From positions 1 to 29,880 of the forward strand of contig JBFWQM010000030.1 of assembly GCA_050249455.1 (NCBI GenBank): DNA of 29,880 nucleotides, given 5' to 3'. The notes below the pieces were generated by a model, which saw nothing but the letters and a program-made list of their open reading frames with translations, was not told where the DNA came from and ran no database searches. This document shows, piece by piece, positions 16,795-24,901 of the stretch. A program made the position numbers and the translations under genes. How positions within the stretch are numbered: position 1 is the stretch's first letter; each line of letters opens with the position of its first letter. Origin of the DNA: JBFWQM01 sp050249455. GTDB taxonomy: Bacteria > Pseudomonadota > Alphaproteobacteria > MPNO01 > VGEU01.

Positions 16795-17147
16795 CGGTTG
16801 GGCCCCTGCCTGGCCCGGCGCGTCAACTGCAGCCTATCCAGGGTGCGCCACGTTAACCGGGTGTTAACGACTTCGGGCAGGAAATCTTAACGGTAGGGGG
16901 CGGCGGCCCGGGGTGGGAAAGGCCACAGCGAATACTTCGGCCGCCGGGCATCTTGACTGACGCGTCCGAGGCGATGCCACGCCCGGCGCGCGACAGTGGG
17001 GATGTTATCGAAAAATCACACCAGGGCGAGGGGCGGGACTTGAGAATAGCCGGCACGTTCATTCGGCCGCGCTTCGGCAGGGGGAAGAAGCTCAACCCGG
17101 CGCGCATCCGGCCGTCATCCGCAAAGCCGTCCACGTCCCGTTTCGCC
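16795..17147. other. Divergent intergenic region between cyclase regulator and patatin-like gene
   Basis: About 350 bases separate the cyclase start at 16794 from the preferred patatin start at 17148. The region contains the CtrA-type box at 16853-16868, a third TTAACGG half-site at 16887-16893, and an A/T-richer patch around 16999-17018. The plus-strand patatin frame stays open back to a TTG at 16953 and includes an ATG at 16974, so part of it could be coding. Its low coding-like composition and the A/T patch argue for leader sequence. I saw no convincing -10/-35 pair. Confidence 0.5.
16853..16868. promoter_or_regulatory. CtrA-type binding box, TTAA-N7-TTAAC
   Basis: The sequence TTAACCGGGTGTTAAC matches the CtrA consensus TTAA-N7-TTAAC exactly. 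Because both halves are GTTAAC palindromes, it matches on both strands. It is 59-74 bases upstream of the cyclase/LuxR start codon, a position suited to control of that gene, and upstream of the divergent patatin-like gene. CtrA is the essential cell-cycle response regulator of alphaproteobacteria. The match is seen; binding is inferred. Confidence 0.55.
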
Positions 17148-19424
17148 ATGGGCCGCATCGTCAAGGCCGTCAAGGCCGGTTCCGTCTCGCTCGCCCCCAT
17201 CGCCCGCCGGTCCGGCCGGGCGGCCGCGCCGTCGCGTGCCCGGCGGCCGGAAAGCGAGGCCAATCCGTTCTCCGCCCTGGTCGGATGCTGGGTCGCCTTC
17301 ATCGCCGGCGCCTGGCACGTCGTGCGCGATGTCTTCGACGTCTGCAAGCCGTGCCGGTTCTCCGTCGCGGTGGTGGCCGGCGGCGCGCTCGCGCTCCTGA
17401 TCAGCGAGCAAGGGCGCGAGACGGCGGTCCGGCTGCTCGACGACTCGAACGGCGTGGTGGCCTGGGTCTGGTTCTACCTCGCGATCCAGATGTGGGCGCT
17501 GACGAGCTGGCTGTGGGCGCGAACGCTGCTGAACCGCGCCTTCGGCCTGGAGCGCCCGGACGTGCATACGCGCATCGGCTGGCTGGTGAACCACGTGCCG
17601 CGGGCGATCGGGCTTGCCGCCTACGTGATCGCCGCGGCGAGCCTGTTCGCCGTCCCGGTGCCGCCGGAAGGCGAGCTCAACCGCATCGGCCACGTCGCCC
17701 TGACCGCGCTGTTCGGCGTCGCGTTCTACTGGTGGGCGATCTGCCGTCACGACCTGGCGCTGCGGCTGCACGTGGTCGAGCGGCTGCGGCGACTGCGCCA
17801 GGCCGAGGCGACGACACCCGGCTGCGACAGCCACAAGGCGGAGCGCGAGCGGATCGACAACCCGCATCTGCGCGACTGCGTGCCGTTCAAGCCGCTGTGG
17901 TTCTGGATCCTCCACGGCGGGCTCGCCGTCCTGGCGCTGGCCGCGCTGCACGAACCGGTGGGCGTGGGGCAGTTCTTCGGCTCGCCCGCCGTGGTCTTCC
18001 TCGCCTTCGGCTCGATCGTGCCGGTGGGAAGCTGGCTGGTCTATCTCGGCCAGCGCGACAACTACCCGGTGGTCACCACGCTCCTGATGGCCGCGTTCGC
18101 GTTCAGTTTCATGAACGACAACCACGAGGTCCGCACCCTGCGCATCGGCGGCACCGAGCTGCCGCAGCGGTCGATGGATGCCGTCGCGCGCGCCTGGGCC
18201 GGCGGCTGCCTGCCGGCGACGGGGCCGGGCGGGCCGGTGGTGTTCGTGGCGACCGCCGGCGGCGGCCTGCGCGCGGCCTACTGGACGGCGAGCGTGCTGG
18301 GCCGGCTGCAGGACGAGCAGCCCGACTTCCACCGCCGGCTGTTCGGCATCAGCGGCGTCTCCGGCGGCAGCCTCGGCGCGGCGGTCTATATGGCGCTGCT
18401 GCGCGAGGACAACGTCGATTGCAGCGGCCCGGCCGTACGCGCCGACTACGGCGACCGCGGGCGCGCGGCGCTGCATGCCGACTTCCTGGCGCCGACCTTC
18501 ACGGCGATGCTCTACGGCGACCTGATGCAGCGCTTCATGCCGGTGGCGCTGTTCGATGACCGCGGGACGGCGCTCGAGCGGGCGTTCGAATCCGCGTGGG
18601 CGCCGCGCGCGGTTCACCAGGCGGCGCTCGGCTGCGGCGCCGGCGGGCTGCAGGCGCCGTTCCACTGCCTGTGGCGCGGCGCCGACGGCCGTACCGTCGT
18701 CCAGCGGCCGTCGCTGTTCCTTAACGGCACGCACCAGGAGACCGGCAAGCGCATCCTGACCAGCAACGTCGCGGTGCAGCCGCCCGACTTCCTCGACACC
18801 TACGACTTCCGCAACCTGGTCGGCCGCGAGATCCGGCTGTCCACTGCCGTGCTCAACAGCGCGCGCTTCCCCTACGTGACGCCGGGCGGCACGCTCACCC
18901 GCGACGCCAACAACTACGGCCACATCGTTGACGGCGGCTATTTCGAGAACTTCGGCGCTGCGACACTGGCGGAGGTGGCGCGCGCCGCCACCACGGTGCT
19001 GGCCGACCGCGACATCCAGCCGATCGTGATCCAGATCAGCAGCGACCCGCAGCTCGACGGCACCGACGTCGCGGCCTGCGGCCCGGTCGGCGGCACGCCG
19101 GACCAGGTGCGCGGCCGCGCCGGCGGCAATGACCTCATGTCGCCGATCGACGCCGCGTTCGCGGCCCGCTCGGCGCGCGGCGTCCTGGCGGCCGCCAACC
19201 TGGCGCGCGATTATTGCGGCGCCGGAGGCGCCCGGTTCTTCCATTTCCGCATGTGCGAGTGGGACGAGGCGCACCTGCCGCCGCTCGGCTGGGTGATGTC
19301 GAAGGCATCGGAGCGACTCATCCGGGAGGATATGCTGGAGCAGTGCGGCAACGCGGCCCAGTTCGATGCGCTGAAGCGCCTCCTGCAGTCGGCGAATGCG
19401 TCCGCCGCGGCCGCGCCCAGGTAG
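17148..19424 (+). CDS. Polytopic membrane protein with C-terminal patatin-like phospholipase domain
   Basis: A 758-residue protein. Residues 70-322 contain about seven hydrophobic segments (roughly 72-88, 104-124, 152-170, 181-199, 249-267, 278-300, 308-322), with a basic, charged linker at 203-245. Residues 363-735 form a patatin-like serine hydrolase. The oxyanion-hole glycines are in VATAGGGLRAAYW (367-379), the nucleophile Ser405 is in GVSGGSLGAA, and the catalytic Asp595 is in IVDGGYFENFGA, so the Ser-Asp dyad is complete. Likely a membrane-anchored lipid acyl hydrolase acting at the cytoplasmic face. The start is uncertain: an ATG at 16974 or TTG at 16953 would add up to 65 residues. 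I prefer 17148 because the upstream residues look non-coding. A lipoprotein gene follows 22 bases later, probably in the same transcript. Confidence 0.85.
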   Translation: MGRIVKAVKAGSVSLAPIARRSGRAAAPSRARRPESEANPFSALVGCWVAFIAGAWHVVRDVFDVCKPCRFSVAVVAGGALALLISEQGRETAVRLLDDSNGVVAWVWFYLAIQMWALTSWLWARTLLNRAFGLERPDVHTRIGWLVNHVPRAIGLAAYVIAAASLFAVPVPPEGELNRIGHVALTALFGVAFYWWAICRHDLALRLHVVERLRRLRQAEATTPGCDSHKAERERIDNPHLRDCVPFKPLWFWILHGGLAVLALAALHEPVGVGQFFGSPAVVFLAFGSIVPVGSWLVYLGQRDNYPVVTTLLMAAFAFSFMNDNHEVRTLRIGGTELPQRSMDAVARAWAGGCLPATGPGGPVVFVATAGGGLRAAYWTASVLGRLQDEQPDFHRRLFGISGVSGGSLGAAVYMALLREDNVDCSGPAVRADYGDRGRAALHADFLAPTFTAMLYGDLMQRFMPVALFDDRGTALERAFESAWAPRAVHQAALGCGAGGLQAPFHCLWRGADGRTVVQRPSLFLNGTHQETGKRILTSNVAVQPPDFLDTYDFRNLVGREIRLSTAVLNSARFPYVTPGGTLTRDANNYGHIVDGGYFENFGAATLAEVARAATTVLADRDIQPIVIQISSDPQLDGTDVAACGPVGGTPDQVRGRAGGNDLMSPIDAAFAARSARGVLAAANLARDYCGAGGARFFHFRMCEWDEAHLPPLGWVMSKASERLIREDMLEQCGNAAQFDALKRLLQSANASAAAAPR

Positions 19425-19446
19425 AAGCCAGAAGACGGAGCCAGGC

Positions 19447-20388
19447 ATGAGGCGGCGTGTGGCAACCGCGTGGGTCGCGCTTGCGGTCCTCGCACTCGGG
19501 GCGGGCGGCTGCGCGCAGACGGCGAGCATCGCGACCGGCGGCGCGCCGGGGCTGCACGAATGCGCCAACCTGCGGACCGGCGACAGCACCAACGTCACCG
19601 ACGGCAGCGGCGCGCCGCACCCCGACCTGATCGACTTCCTGGTGAAGGGGCTCGCCGTGGACCCCAGCGGGGCGGGGCGCCCGGCGCGGCCGACCGAGGA
19701 CAACCCGTTCGACCTGTTCCTCGACTGCTATGTCGGCCCGGTCGCCGCGAACGACCTGGAGCAGCGGCTGCTGCGCGGCCACGTCGTGGTGACGATGCTC
19801 GCCATGTACGGCAGCTACAACATCGGCCTGCGCCGCTACGACCGGATCGAGGATGACGCCGTCGCCATCCTGCGCAGCATCGAGGCGGCGGAGACGGCGC
19901 TGGGCGCCGGCAGCGGCGTCGTGGTCAAGGCGGCGGGCCAGGCCGACGGCCTGCCGCCGCAGGTGCTGTCGGCGTTCTACCGCGTCGACCGGGTGGTCGA
20001 CGTGCTGCAGGTCTCGCTCGACGTCGAGCGGCCGACGTTCAACCGCGCCCGCGACTCGGTGATCAACATCATCGCCGCCATCGGCGGCTCGCCTTCGGCG
20101 CTGCGCGAGCTGGTCGGCTCGGCGCTCACCGGCATCAAGAAGGTGGCGGTGCTGGAGCTCTACGGCACGGCGCTGCGCAACGACGCGCGCACGTTCCTGA
20201 TCCGCATCCAGCAGCAGCCAGGCGGGCCGCGCATCGAGGACTGGGAGGCGTGGGACCGCCACCTCCAGGCCGCGTGCAAGCCGATCGCCGACATCGCGCG
20301 CAGCCCGAACCGCTGCGTGCCCTCCGGCGCCGCGGTGCGCGAGGCCGCGGCCGGCCTCGGCCAGTTCAGCAGCCGCCGGCTGCCCTGA
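19447..20388 (+). CDS. Putative lipoprotein of unknown function
   Basis: A 313-residue protein not recognised as a member of a characterised family. The N-terminus MRRRVATAWVALAVLALGAGGCAQ is a lipoprotein signal with a lipobox-like LGAGGC and Cys22 as the acylated residue. Asp does not follow the Cys, so outer-membrane sorting would be expected under the Lol rule. The mature part is mainly helical and soluble-looking, with DNPFDLFLDCYVGP, ILRSIEAAETALGAG and DRVVDVLQVSLDVERPTFNRARDSVINIIAAIGG. It contains only a few Cys residues. It lies 22 bases downstream of the membrane patatin gene and is followed by a strong hairpin terminator. The two genes probably form one operon and may be functional partners across the envelope, which is inference. 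Confidence 0.82.
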   Translation: MRRRVATAWVALAVLALGAGGCAQTASIATGGAPGLHECANLRTGDSTNVTDGSGAPHPDLIDFLVKGLAVDPSGAGRPARPTEDNPFDLFLDCYVGPVAANDLEQRLLRGHVVVTMLAMYGSYNIGLRRYDRIEDDAVAILRSIEAAETALGAGSGVVVKAAGQADGLPPQVLSAFYRVDRVVDVLQVSLDVERPTFNRARDSVINIIAAIGGSPSALRELVGSALTGIKKVAVLELYGTALRNDARTFLIRIQQQPGGPRIEDWEAWDRHLQAACKPIADIARSPNRCVPSGAAVREAAAGLGQFSSRRLP

Positions 20389-20411
20389 GCGGCGGCCCCG
20401 GTCGGAAATGA

Positions 20412-20442
20412 AGAAGCCGCCGGCCCGGGGCCGGCGGCTTCT
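20412..20442. terminator. Bidirectional hairpin terminator between convergent genes
   Basis: Bases 20412-20425 and 20429-20442 form a perfect 14-bp inverted repeat (AGAAGCCGCCGGCC arm) with a 3-base loop. It lies 24 bases after the lipoprotein stop at 20388 and 60 bases beyond the stop of the minus-strand small secreted protein at 20502. On the minus strand it is followed by TTCATTT, a modest T-rich tail; on the plus strand only CTCT-type tails follow. It probably ends transcripts from both sides. Confidence 0.8.
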
Positions 20443-20501
20443 CTGTCGGCGGAGCGACGCTCCCGCGGCGGCACCGATGCCGCGGGGCTCCGCGACCCGG
20501 A

Positions 20502-20828
20502 TCAGCGGATGGTCGTCGGCGCGGCCGGCGCGGCGGGGGCAGCAGCCTTGCCGGCGGCGTCCTTGGTGTGCTTCGCCGTCTTGGCGTGCTTCGCCTGCTT
20601 GACCTGCTTGGTCGCCTTCTCGGTCGTCGCGGCGGCCTTCGGCATGGCGGGCGCCGCCGGGGCGGCGGGCATCGCGGCGGCCGGGACGCTCGGCGAAGCG
20701 GGCATGGCCGGCGCGGCGGGAGTGGCGGGGACGGCGACGGACTGCGCCAGCACCGGGCCGGCGGCGAAGGCGGCGGCGAACAGCGCGGCGGCTGCGGAAG
20801 CGGTCAGGCGGCGGGCGATCGTGGTCAT
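20502..20828 (-). CDS. Small secreted Ala/Pro/Lys-rich protein
   Basis: A 108-residue protein with a clear Sec signal peptide (MTTIARRLTASAAAALFAAAF then GPVLAQ). The mature part has an Ala/Pro-rich segment with repeated PAAPAMP/PASPSVP-like units. A Lys-rich helix with a pseudo-repeat KQVKQAKHAKTAKHTKDAAGK follows, and the end is Ala/Pro again. Such low-complexity periplasmic proteins are frequent in alphaproteobacteria and mostly uncharacterised. The basic helix could bind acidic polymers such as nucleic acid or polysaccharide, but this is only a composition argument. The start at 20828 was chosen because the signal peptide begins there. The opposite strand is also open but encodes a Cys/Ala-rich shadow. 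Confidence 0.72.
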   Translation of the reverse strand: MTTIARRLTASAAAALFAAAFAAGPVLAQSVAVPATPAAPAMPASPSVPAAAMPAAPAAPAMPKAAATTEKATKQVKQAKHAKTAKHTKDAAGKAAAPAAPAAPTTIR

Positions 20829-21013
20829 GTGAAGGCACCCTGGCTGTGTGTCGTGCCGACGCCGGTCCGCGGCTGTCGCGGGGTCTCGCTGCGCCGACCG
20901 TCTCAACATCGTTCGCCAATGCGCCGCGCCGAAGGCGGGTTTGCGGCGGCGGCAGGGCAATTCGCGACCGGGAGCGCCGGCCGTGCCTTAATCCGGCATC
21001 GTTGCGTTCCGGG

Positions 21014-21364
21014 TCAGCCGCGCGCCGCGGCGATCGTGGCGATGGCGCGCCGCAGGTCGCGCTCGTCGAATGGCTTGGAGACGATCGGGACGTCCGCGTT
21101 GGCGCCGTCGGCCATGGTGCGGCCGTAGCCCGAGACGAAGATGAACGGGATGTTGCGCGCCTTCAGCGCCGCCGCGATGGGGCCGGCATGCTCGCCGCCC
21201 AGGTTGAGGTCAACCAGGGCGCCGTCCGGCGCCTCGCTGTCGATCAGCGACAGGGCGCGGGCGACGGTACCCGCCGGACCGATCACCGCGCAGCCGAGGT
21301 CGATCACGATGTCCTCGATCATCATGGCGACCAGCGCCTCGTCCTCGGCAATGAGGATGCGCAT
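21014..21364 (-). CDS. Single-domain response regulator
   Basis: A 116-residue stand-alone receiver domain without an output domain. The acidic pocket is in ILIAEDEALV, the phospho-acceptor is Asp52 in GALVDLNLGGEHAG, the conserved Ser/Thr position is Ser78 in IPFIFVSGYGR, and Lys97 is in IVSKPFDE. The segment PFIFVSGYG resembles the FATGUY motif of alphaproteobacterial receivers that work with HWE/HisKA_2 kinases. Its gene begins just after the kinase stop at 21382, so the pair is cotranscribed. I use the ATG at 21364. A TTG at 21385 overlapping the kinase stop codon, with GAAGG before it, is a plausible coupled start that would add seven residues. Confidence 0.88.
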   Translation of the reverse strand: MRILIAEDEALVAMMIEDIVIDLGCAVIGPAGTVARALSLIDSEAPDGALVDLNLGGEHAGPIAAALKARNIPFIFVSGYGRTMADGANADVPIVSKPFDERDLRRAIATIAAARG

Positions 21365-21381
21365 GCCTGGGGGCACGTCGC

Positions 21382-23454
21382 TCAAGACGCCTTCACCTTC
21401 TCGGAGAGCGGCAGCCGGATCCGGCAGCGCGCGCCATCGGGCGGAAACGCGAGGTCGACCTCGCCGTCGAACTCGGCCGGCAGGCCGCGCTCGAGCAGTC
21501 GCGAGCCGAAACCCTTGCGGTCCGGCGGCCGGACCGGCGGTCCGCCGGCCTCGCGCCACTCGATCTCCACCGCGGGAAGGCCGTCATCCTCGACCAGCCG
21601 CCAGCCCAGGGTCGCCTGGCCGCTCGGCGCGCTCAAGGCGCCGTACTTGGCCGCGTTCGTCGCCAGCTCGTGCAGCGCCATGCTAAGGGTCACGGCGATG
21701 TTGGGCGCCACCGTGATCCTGGGTCCGTCGAAGGCGATGCGCGTCCGGCTGCCGTCGCCCGCCATGAAGGGCGCCAGCGCCTCGCGGACGATCTCGTGCA
21801 GCGTGACGCCTTCCCAGGCGCGCTTGGTCAGCACGTCGTGGGCGCGCGCCAGGGCGTGCAGCCGCGCCTTGAACGTATCGAAGAATTCGGCCGGGGATTC
21901 CGCGTTGCGGCTGGTCTGCATGGCGATCGACTGGACGGTGGCCAGGGTGTTCTTGACCCGGTGATTGAGCTCGTCCAGCAGCAGCCGCTGACGCTGCTCC
22001 GCCGCCTTGCGGCGCGTGATGTCGCGGAAATAGACCGTGAGCCCGCCGTCCGCCGCCGGGTAGATGTTGACCGACAGCCAGCGATGGAAGACCGGCGACT
22101 CGACGTCCAGGTGGCGGATGCGGCGGTCGGCGGCGACCGCGAGATAGGCCTCGTGCGGCACGCTGCCGACCAGCTCCGGAAACACGTCGAGGATACGGTG
22201 GCCGATGATCGCTTCGCGCGGCTTGCCCCACAGCTCCAGCGCGCGCCGGTTGGCGTAGCTGAAGCGCCACTTGGCATCGAGGGCAAAGAAGGCGTCGCCG
22301 ATGCTTTCCAGGACGTCCAGGGTGCGGCGGTGCGCCTGTTCGCTCGCGGCGATCGCGTCGTCGCGCGCCTCGGCGCGCTGGCGCAGCAGGACCGCCGCGT
22401 TCGCCAGCGCGCGGCCGACCTCGTCGGCTTCGGCGATGCCGGTGGGCGCGACCGCCGGCACCTCGCCGCGGCCGACGGCATGGGCGGCGGCGACCAGCCG
22501 GTGGACCGGCGCGGCGATGCGCCGCGCCGTCGCCATCGCGAGCAGCACCGTCAGCGCCAGCAGCACGCCGCCGCCCGACACCAGCGTCACCAGCGTGCGG
22601 CGCAGCGGCGATTCCAGCGCCGCCTGCGGCGCGCCGACCGCGACGCTCCAGCCCGACGCGGCGGCGCGGGCGAACGCGGCATAGGTCAGCGTGCCTTCCA
22701 GGGTCGGGATCTCCAGCGATCCGCGCGGCGCGGCCCTGATCGCCTCGACCAGCGCCGGAACGGGCCGCTTGCCGACATAGGTCTCGGCGGCGCGGTTGCG
22801 GGCGATGATCCGGCCGCCGCGGTCGATCAGCGCGACCGTCCAGCCTTCCGGGATCGGCTGCGCCGCGAGCAGGGCCGACAGCGCCTCGACGCTCACGGTG
22901 ACCGACAGGACCGCGGTCACCTTGTCGTTGCGCAGCACGGGGACCCCCGTGGCGACGATCGGCCGGCCGGCGAGCGCGCCGGTGATCAGATCTGTCACCG
23001 CCGGCCGACCGGTCCGCAGAACCTCTTCGACGCCGGGCGCGGGCATCCCCTTCGGCAGCGGCGTCCCGAACGGCTTCAGCGTGTTGACGACCTGGTTGCG
23101 CTCGCGGTCGAACAGGATGATCCAGCGGAAGCGGTCCGGCGTGGACAGGGCGGCCTGGCGATGGAAGCCGGCGAGGTCGTCGCTGTCGAGCTGCGGCGAG
23201 GCCGCCAGCGCAATCAGCAGCGACTGCGCGCGCTGGATTTCCTGGTCGACGATCAGGGCGACCGTCGAGGCGGTGTCGCGGACCCGCGCCTGCAGGGAAT
23301 CGCGCGCGGCATCGGCGAATTGCGCGAGCAGGACGCCGGCGAAGGCCAGCATCGGCACGAGGCCGATCAGCGCAAGCGCGATCAGCCGGCCCCGCAGGCC
23401 GAGCCTGCGGACCCATCCGCCGTGGTCGGCGACGTAGCCCGATTCCTTCTGCAT
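21382..23454 (-). CDS. HWE-family sensor histidine kinase with Cache-type sensor, HAMP and PAS
   Basis: A 690-residue membrane sensor kinase. One transmembrane helix lies at about residues 23-46 and a second at about 288-310. They enclose a 240-residue periplasmic sensor that looks like a double Cache domain, with FRWIILFDRERNQVVNTL and WTVALIDRGGRIIARN. A HAMP-like linker (311-363) and a PAS domain (375-485, GDAFFALDAKWRFSYANRRALELWG) follow. The kinase part has the phospho-acceptor His498 in LDELNHRVKNTLATVQSIA, the diagnostic W547-E548 of the HWE group, and the N-box Asn600 in LHELATNAAKYGAL. Its single-domain response regulator is encoded directly downstream. The signal is unknown. The start at 23454 (MQKESG) gives a short basic cytoplasmic tail before the first helix. 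An ATG at 23499 is less likely. Confidence 0.92.
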   Translation of the reverse strand: MQKESGYVADHGGWVRRLGLRGRLIALALIGLVPMLAFAGVLLAQFADAARDSLQARVRDTASTVALIVDQEIQRAQSLLIALAASPQLDSDDLAGFHRQAALSTPDRFRWIILFDRERNQVVNTLKPFGTPLPKGMPAPGVEEVLRTGRPAVTDLITGALAGRPIVATGVPVLRNDKVTAVLSVTVSVEALSALLAAQPIPEGWTVALIDRGGRIIARNRAAETYVGKRPVPALVEAIRAAPRGSLEIPTLEGTLTYAAFARAAASGWSVAVGAPQAALESPLRRTLVTLVSGGGVLLALTVLLAMATARRIAAPVHRLVAAAHAVGRGEVPAVAPTGIAEADEVGRALANAAVLLRQRAEARDDAIAASEQAHRRTLDVLESIGDAFFALDAKWRFSYANRRALELWGKPREAIIGHRILDVFPELVGSVPHEAYLAVAADRRIRHLDVESPVFHRWLSVNIYPAADGGLTVYFRDITRRKAAEQRQRLLLDELNHRVKNTLATVQSIAMQTSRNAESPAEFFDTFKARLHALARAHDVLTKRAWEGVTLHEIVREALAPFMAGDGSRTRIAFDGPRITVAPNIAVTLSMALHELATNAAKYGALSAPSGQATLGWRLVEDDGLPAVEIEWREAGGPPVRPPDRKGFGSRLLERGLPAEFDGEVDLAFPPDGARCRIRLPLSEKVKAS

Positions 23455-23653
23455 GCCCCGACTGCCGCCGGCGCCCCCCGTCTTCCAATGCCCGTGCAAG
23501 GATAGCGCAACCGGTCGGCTATTGCATCGAAGCTGCCGGACGATATCGGGGACTGCGGAAGCTGGGTCGAAGGGCGTGCGCCCGACCGCTATCGGGCGGC
23601 GGACATCGCGCGTAGACTGGACGCCCAGCCGCCGCGCGCGGGAGATCGCCGGA

Positions 23654-24901
23654 ATGACCGCTTCGGACCTGCCCTATGCCTGGCCCACGGAAGGCGTCAC
23701 GCGGATACCCTACGGGCTCTACACCGACCCCGTGGTGTACGAGGCGGAGATGCGGCGCATCTTCCGTGGCCCGGTGTGGAATTTCCTCGGCCTGGAGGCC
23801 GAGATTCCCGGCCCGGGCGACTACCGGCTGACCGACGTGGGCGACACGTCGGTGGTGGTGCTGCGCAACGCGGCGGGCGAGATCCGGGCCTTCGTCAACC
23901 GCTGCGCCCACAAGGGCACCATGCTCCTGTACCAGCCGTTCGGGACGGTGACGGAGCTGATGTGCATCTACCACAACTGGCTGTTCGACCTCGACGGCTG
24001 CCTGCAGAGCGTGCCGTTCGCCAAGGGCATCAACGGCAAGGGCGGCATGCCGGCGACCTTCCGCCGTGAGGACCATGGCCTGGCGCGGCTGCGGATCGAG
24101 ACCATCGACGGGCTGATCTTCGGCACGTTCAGCGACACTGTGGAGCCGCTGCGCGACTATTTCAGCCCGGTGTTCGTGAACAACGCCGCGCGCGTCTGCG
24201 GCCGTCCGCTCAAGGTGCTGGGCTACTACAGCCAGTGGCTCGATTCCAACTGGAAACTCTACTGGGAGAACACGTCGGATCCCTACCACGCCACCATCCT
24301 GCACGGCTGGGCGACCAAGCTGAAGCTCAACCGCTTCACCATGGAGGGCGCGATCGAGATGTCGGACAACGGCTGGCACCATCTGAGCTGGTCGAAGATG
24401 AACACCGACAAGGGCGGCGAGATCTACGACACCGGTGCGTTCCGCACCGGCACCGACCAGTATTCCGGCTTCGGCCTGAACGACCCGTCGGTGATCGAGC
24501 AGTGGGACGACTACGGCGACGGCGTCACCACCAACATCCAGACCGCGTTCCCCAACTTCGTGCTGCAGCAGATCCACAACACGCTGGCCACCCGCACCAT
24601 CGTGCCGCGCGGGCCACTGGCGTCGGAGCTGATGTGGACGGTGTTCGGCTACGCCGACGATGACGCGCGCAAGACCGCGATCCGCATCAAGCAGGGCAAC
24701 CTGATCGGCCCCGCCGGCTACATCTCGATGGAGGACGGCATGGTCGGCGCGCTGGTGCAGCGCGGCGTCGCCGGCGACAGGGACAAGACGGCGGTGATCG
24801 AGATGGACGGCGATTCGATCCGCACCATACGCAACTCGCGCGCCTCCGAATGCGGCGTGCGCGGGTTCTACACCGGCTACCGCGCGCTGATGGGGCTGTA
24901 G
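23654..24901 (+). CDS. Rieske non-haem iron aromatic-ring-hydroxylating oxygenase, alpha subunit
   Basis: A 415-residue large catalytic subunit. The Rieske [2Fe-2S] ligands are C84 and H86 in VNRCAHKGTM and C104 and H107 in ELMCIYHNWLFDLDG. The mononuclear iron site is in WENTSDPYHATILH, with bridging D209 and ligands H212 and H217. The C-terminal SELMWTVFGYADDD matches the usual end of the catalytic domain. The start at 23654 has GGGAG upstream, and longer frames have no family similarity there. The beta subunit gene begins at the base after its stop. The enzyme should cis-dihydroxylate or monohydroxylate an aromatic or heteroaromatic ring using electrons from a ferredoxin and reductase. Neither partner is encoded nearby. 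Confidence 0.94.
   Translation: MTASDLPYAWPTEGVTRIPYGLYTDPVVYEAEMRRIFRGPVWNFLGLEAEIPGPGDYRLTDVGDTSVVVLRNAAGEIRAFVNRCAHKGTMLLYQPFGTVTELMCIYHNWLFDLDGCLQSVPFAKGINGKGGMPATFRREDHGLARLRIETIDGLIFGTFSDTVEPLRDYFSPVFVNNAARVCGRPLKVLGYYSQWLDSNWKLYWENTSDPYHATILHGWATKLKLNRFTMEGAIEMSDNGWHHLSWSKMNTDKGGEIYDTGAFRTGTDQYSGFGLNDPSVIEQWDDYGDGVTTNIQTAFPNFVLQQIHNTLATRTIVPRGPLASELMWTVFGYADDDARKTAIRIKQGNLIGPAGYISMEDGMVGALVQRGVAGDRDKTAVIEMDGDSIRTIRNSRASECGVRGFYTGYRALMGL

Noticed and set aside
16953..17147. N-terminal extension of the patatin-like protein from a TTG start
   Set aside because: The residues are Arg/Pro-rich with no pattern, no good ribosome binding site was seen, and the stretch includes an A/T-rich patch and is near the CtrA-type box. 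It is kept only as an alternative.
17115..19703. Minus-strand open frame of 862 codons opposite the patatin gene
   Set aside because: It is a His/Arg/Ala-rich shadow. The patatin motifs on the plus strand are intact and decisive.
20509..20832. Plus-strand frame of 107 codons with a hydrophobic Cys-rich stretch
   Set aside because: It is antisense to a protein with a good signal peptide and has low-complexity Ala/Gly ends typical of shadows, with no ribosome binding site.
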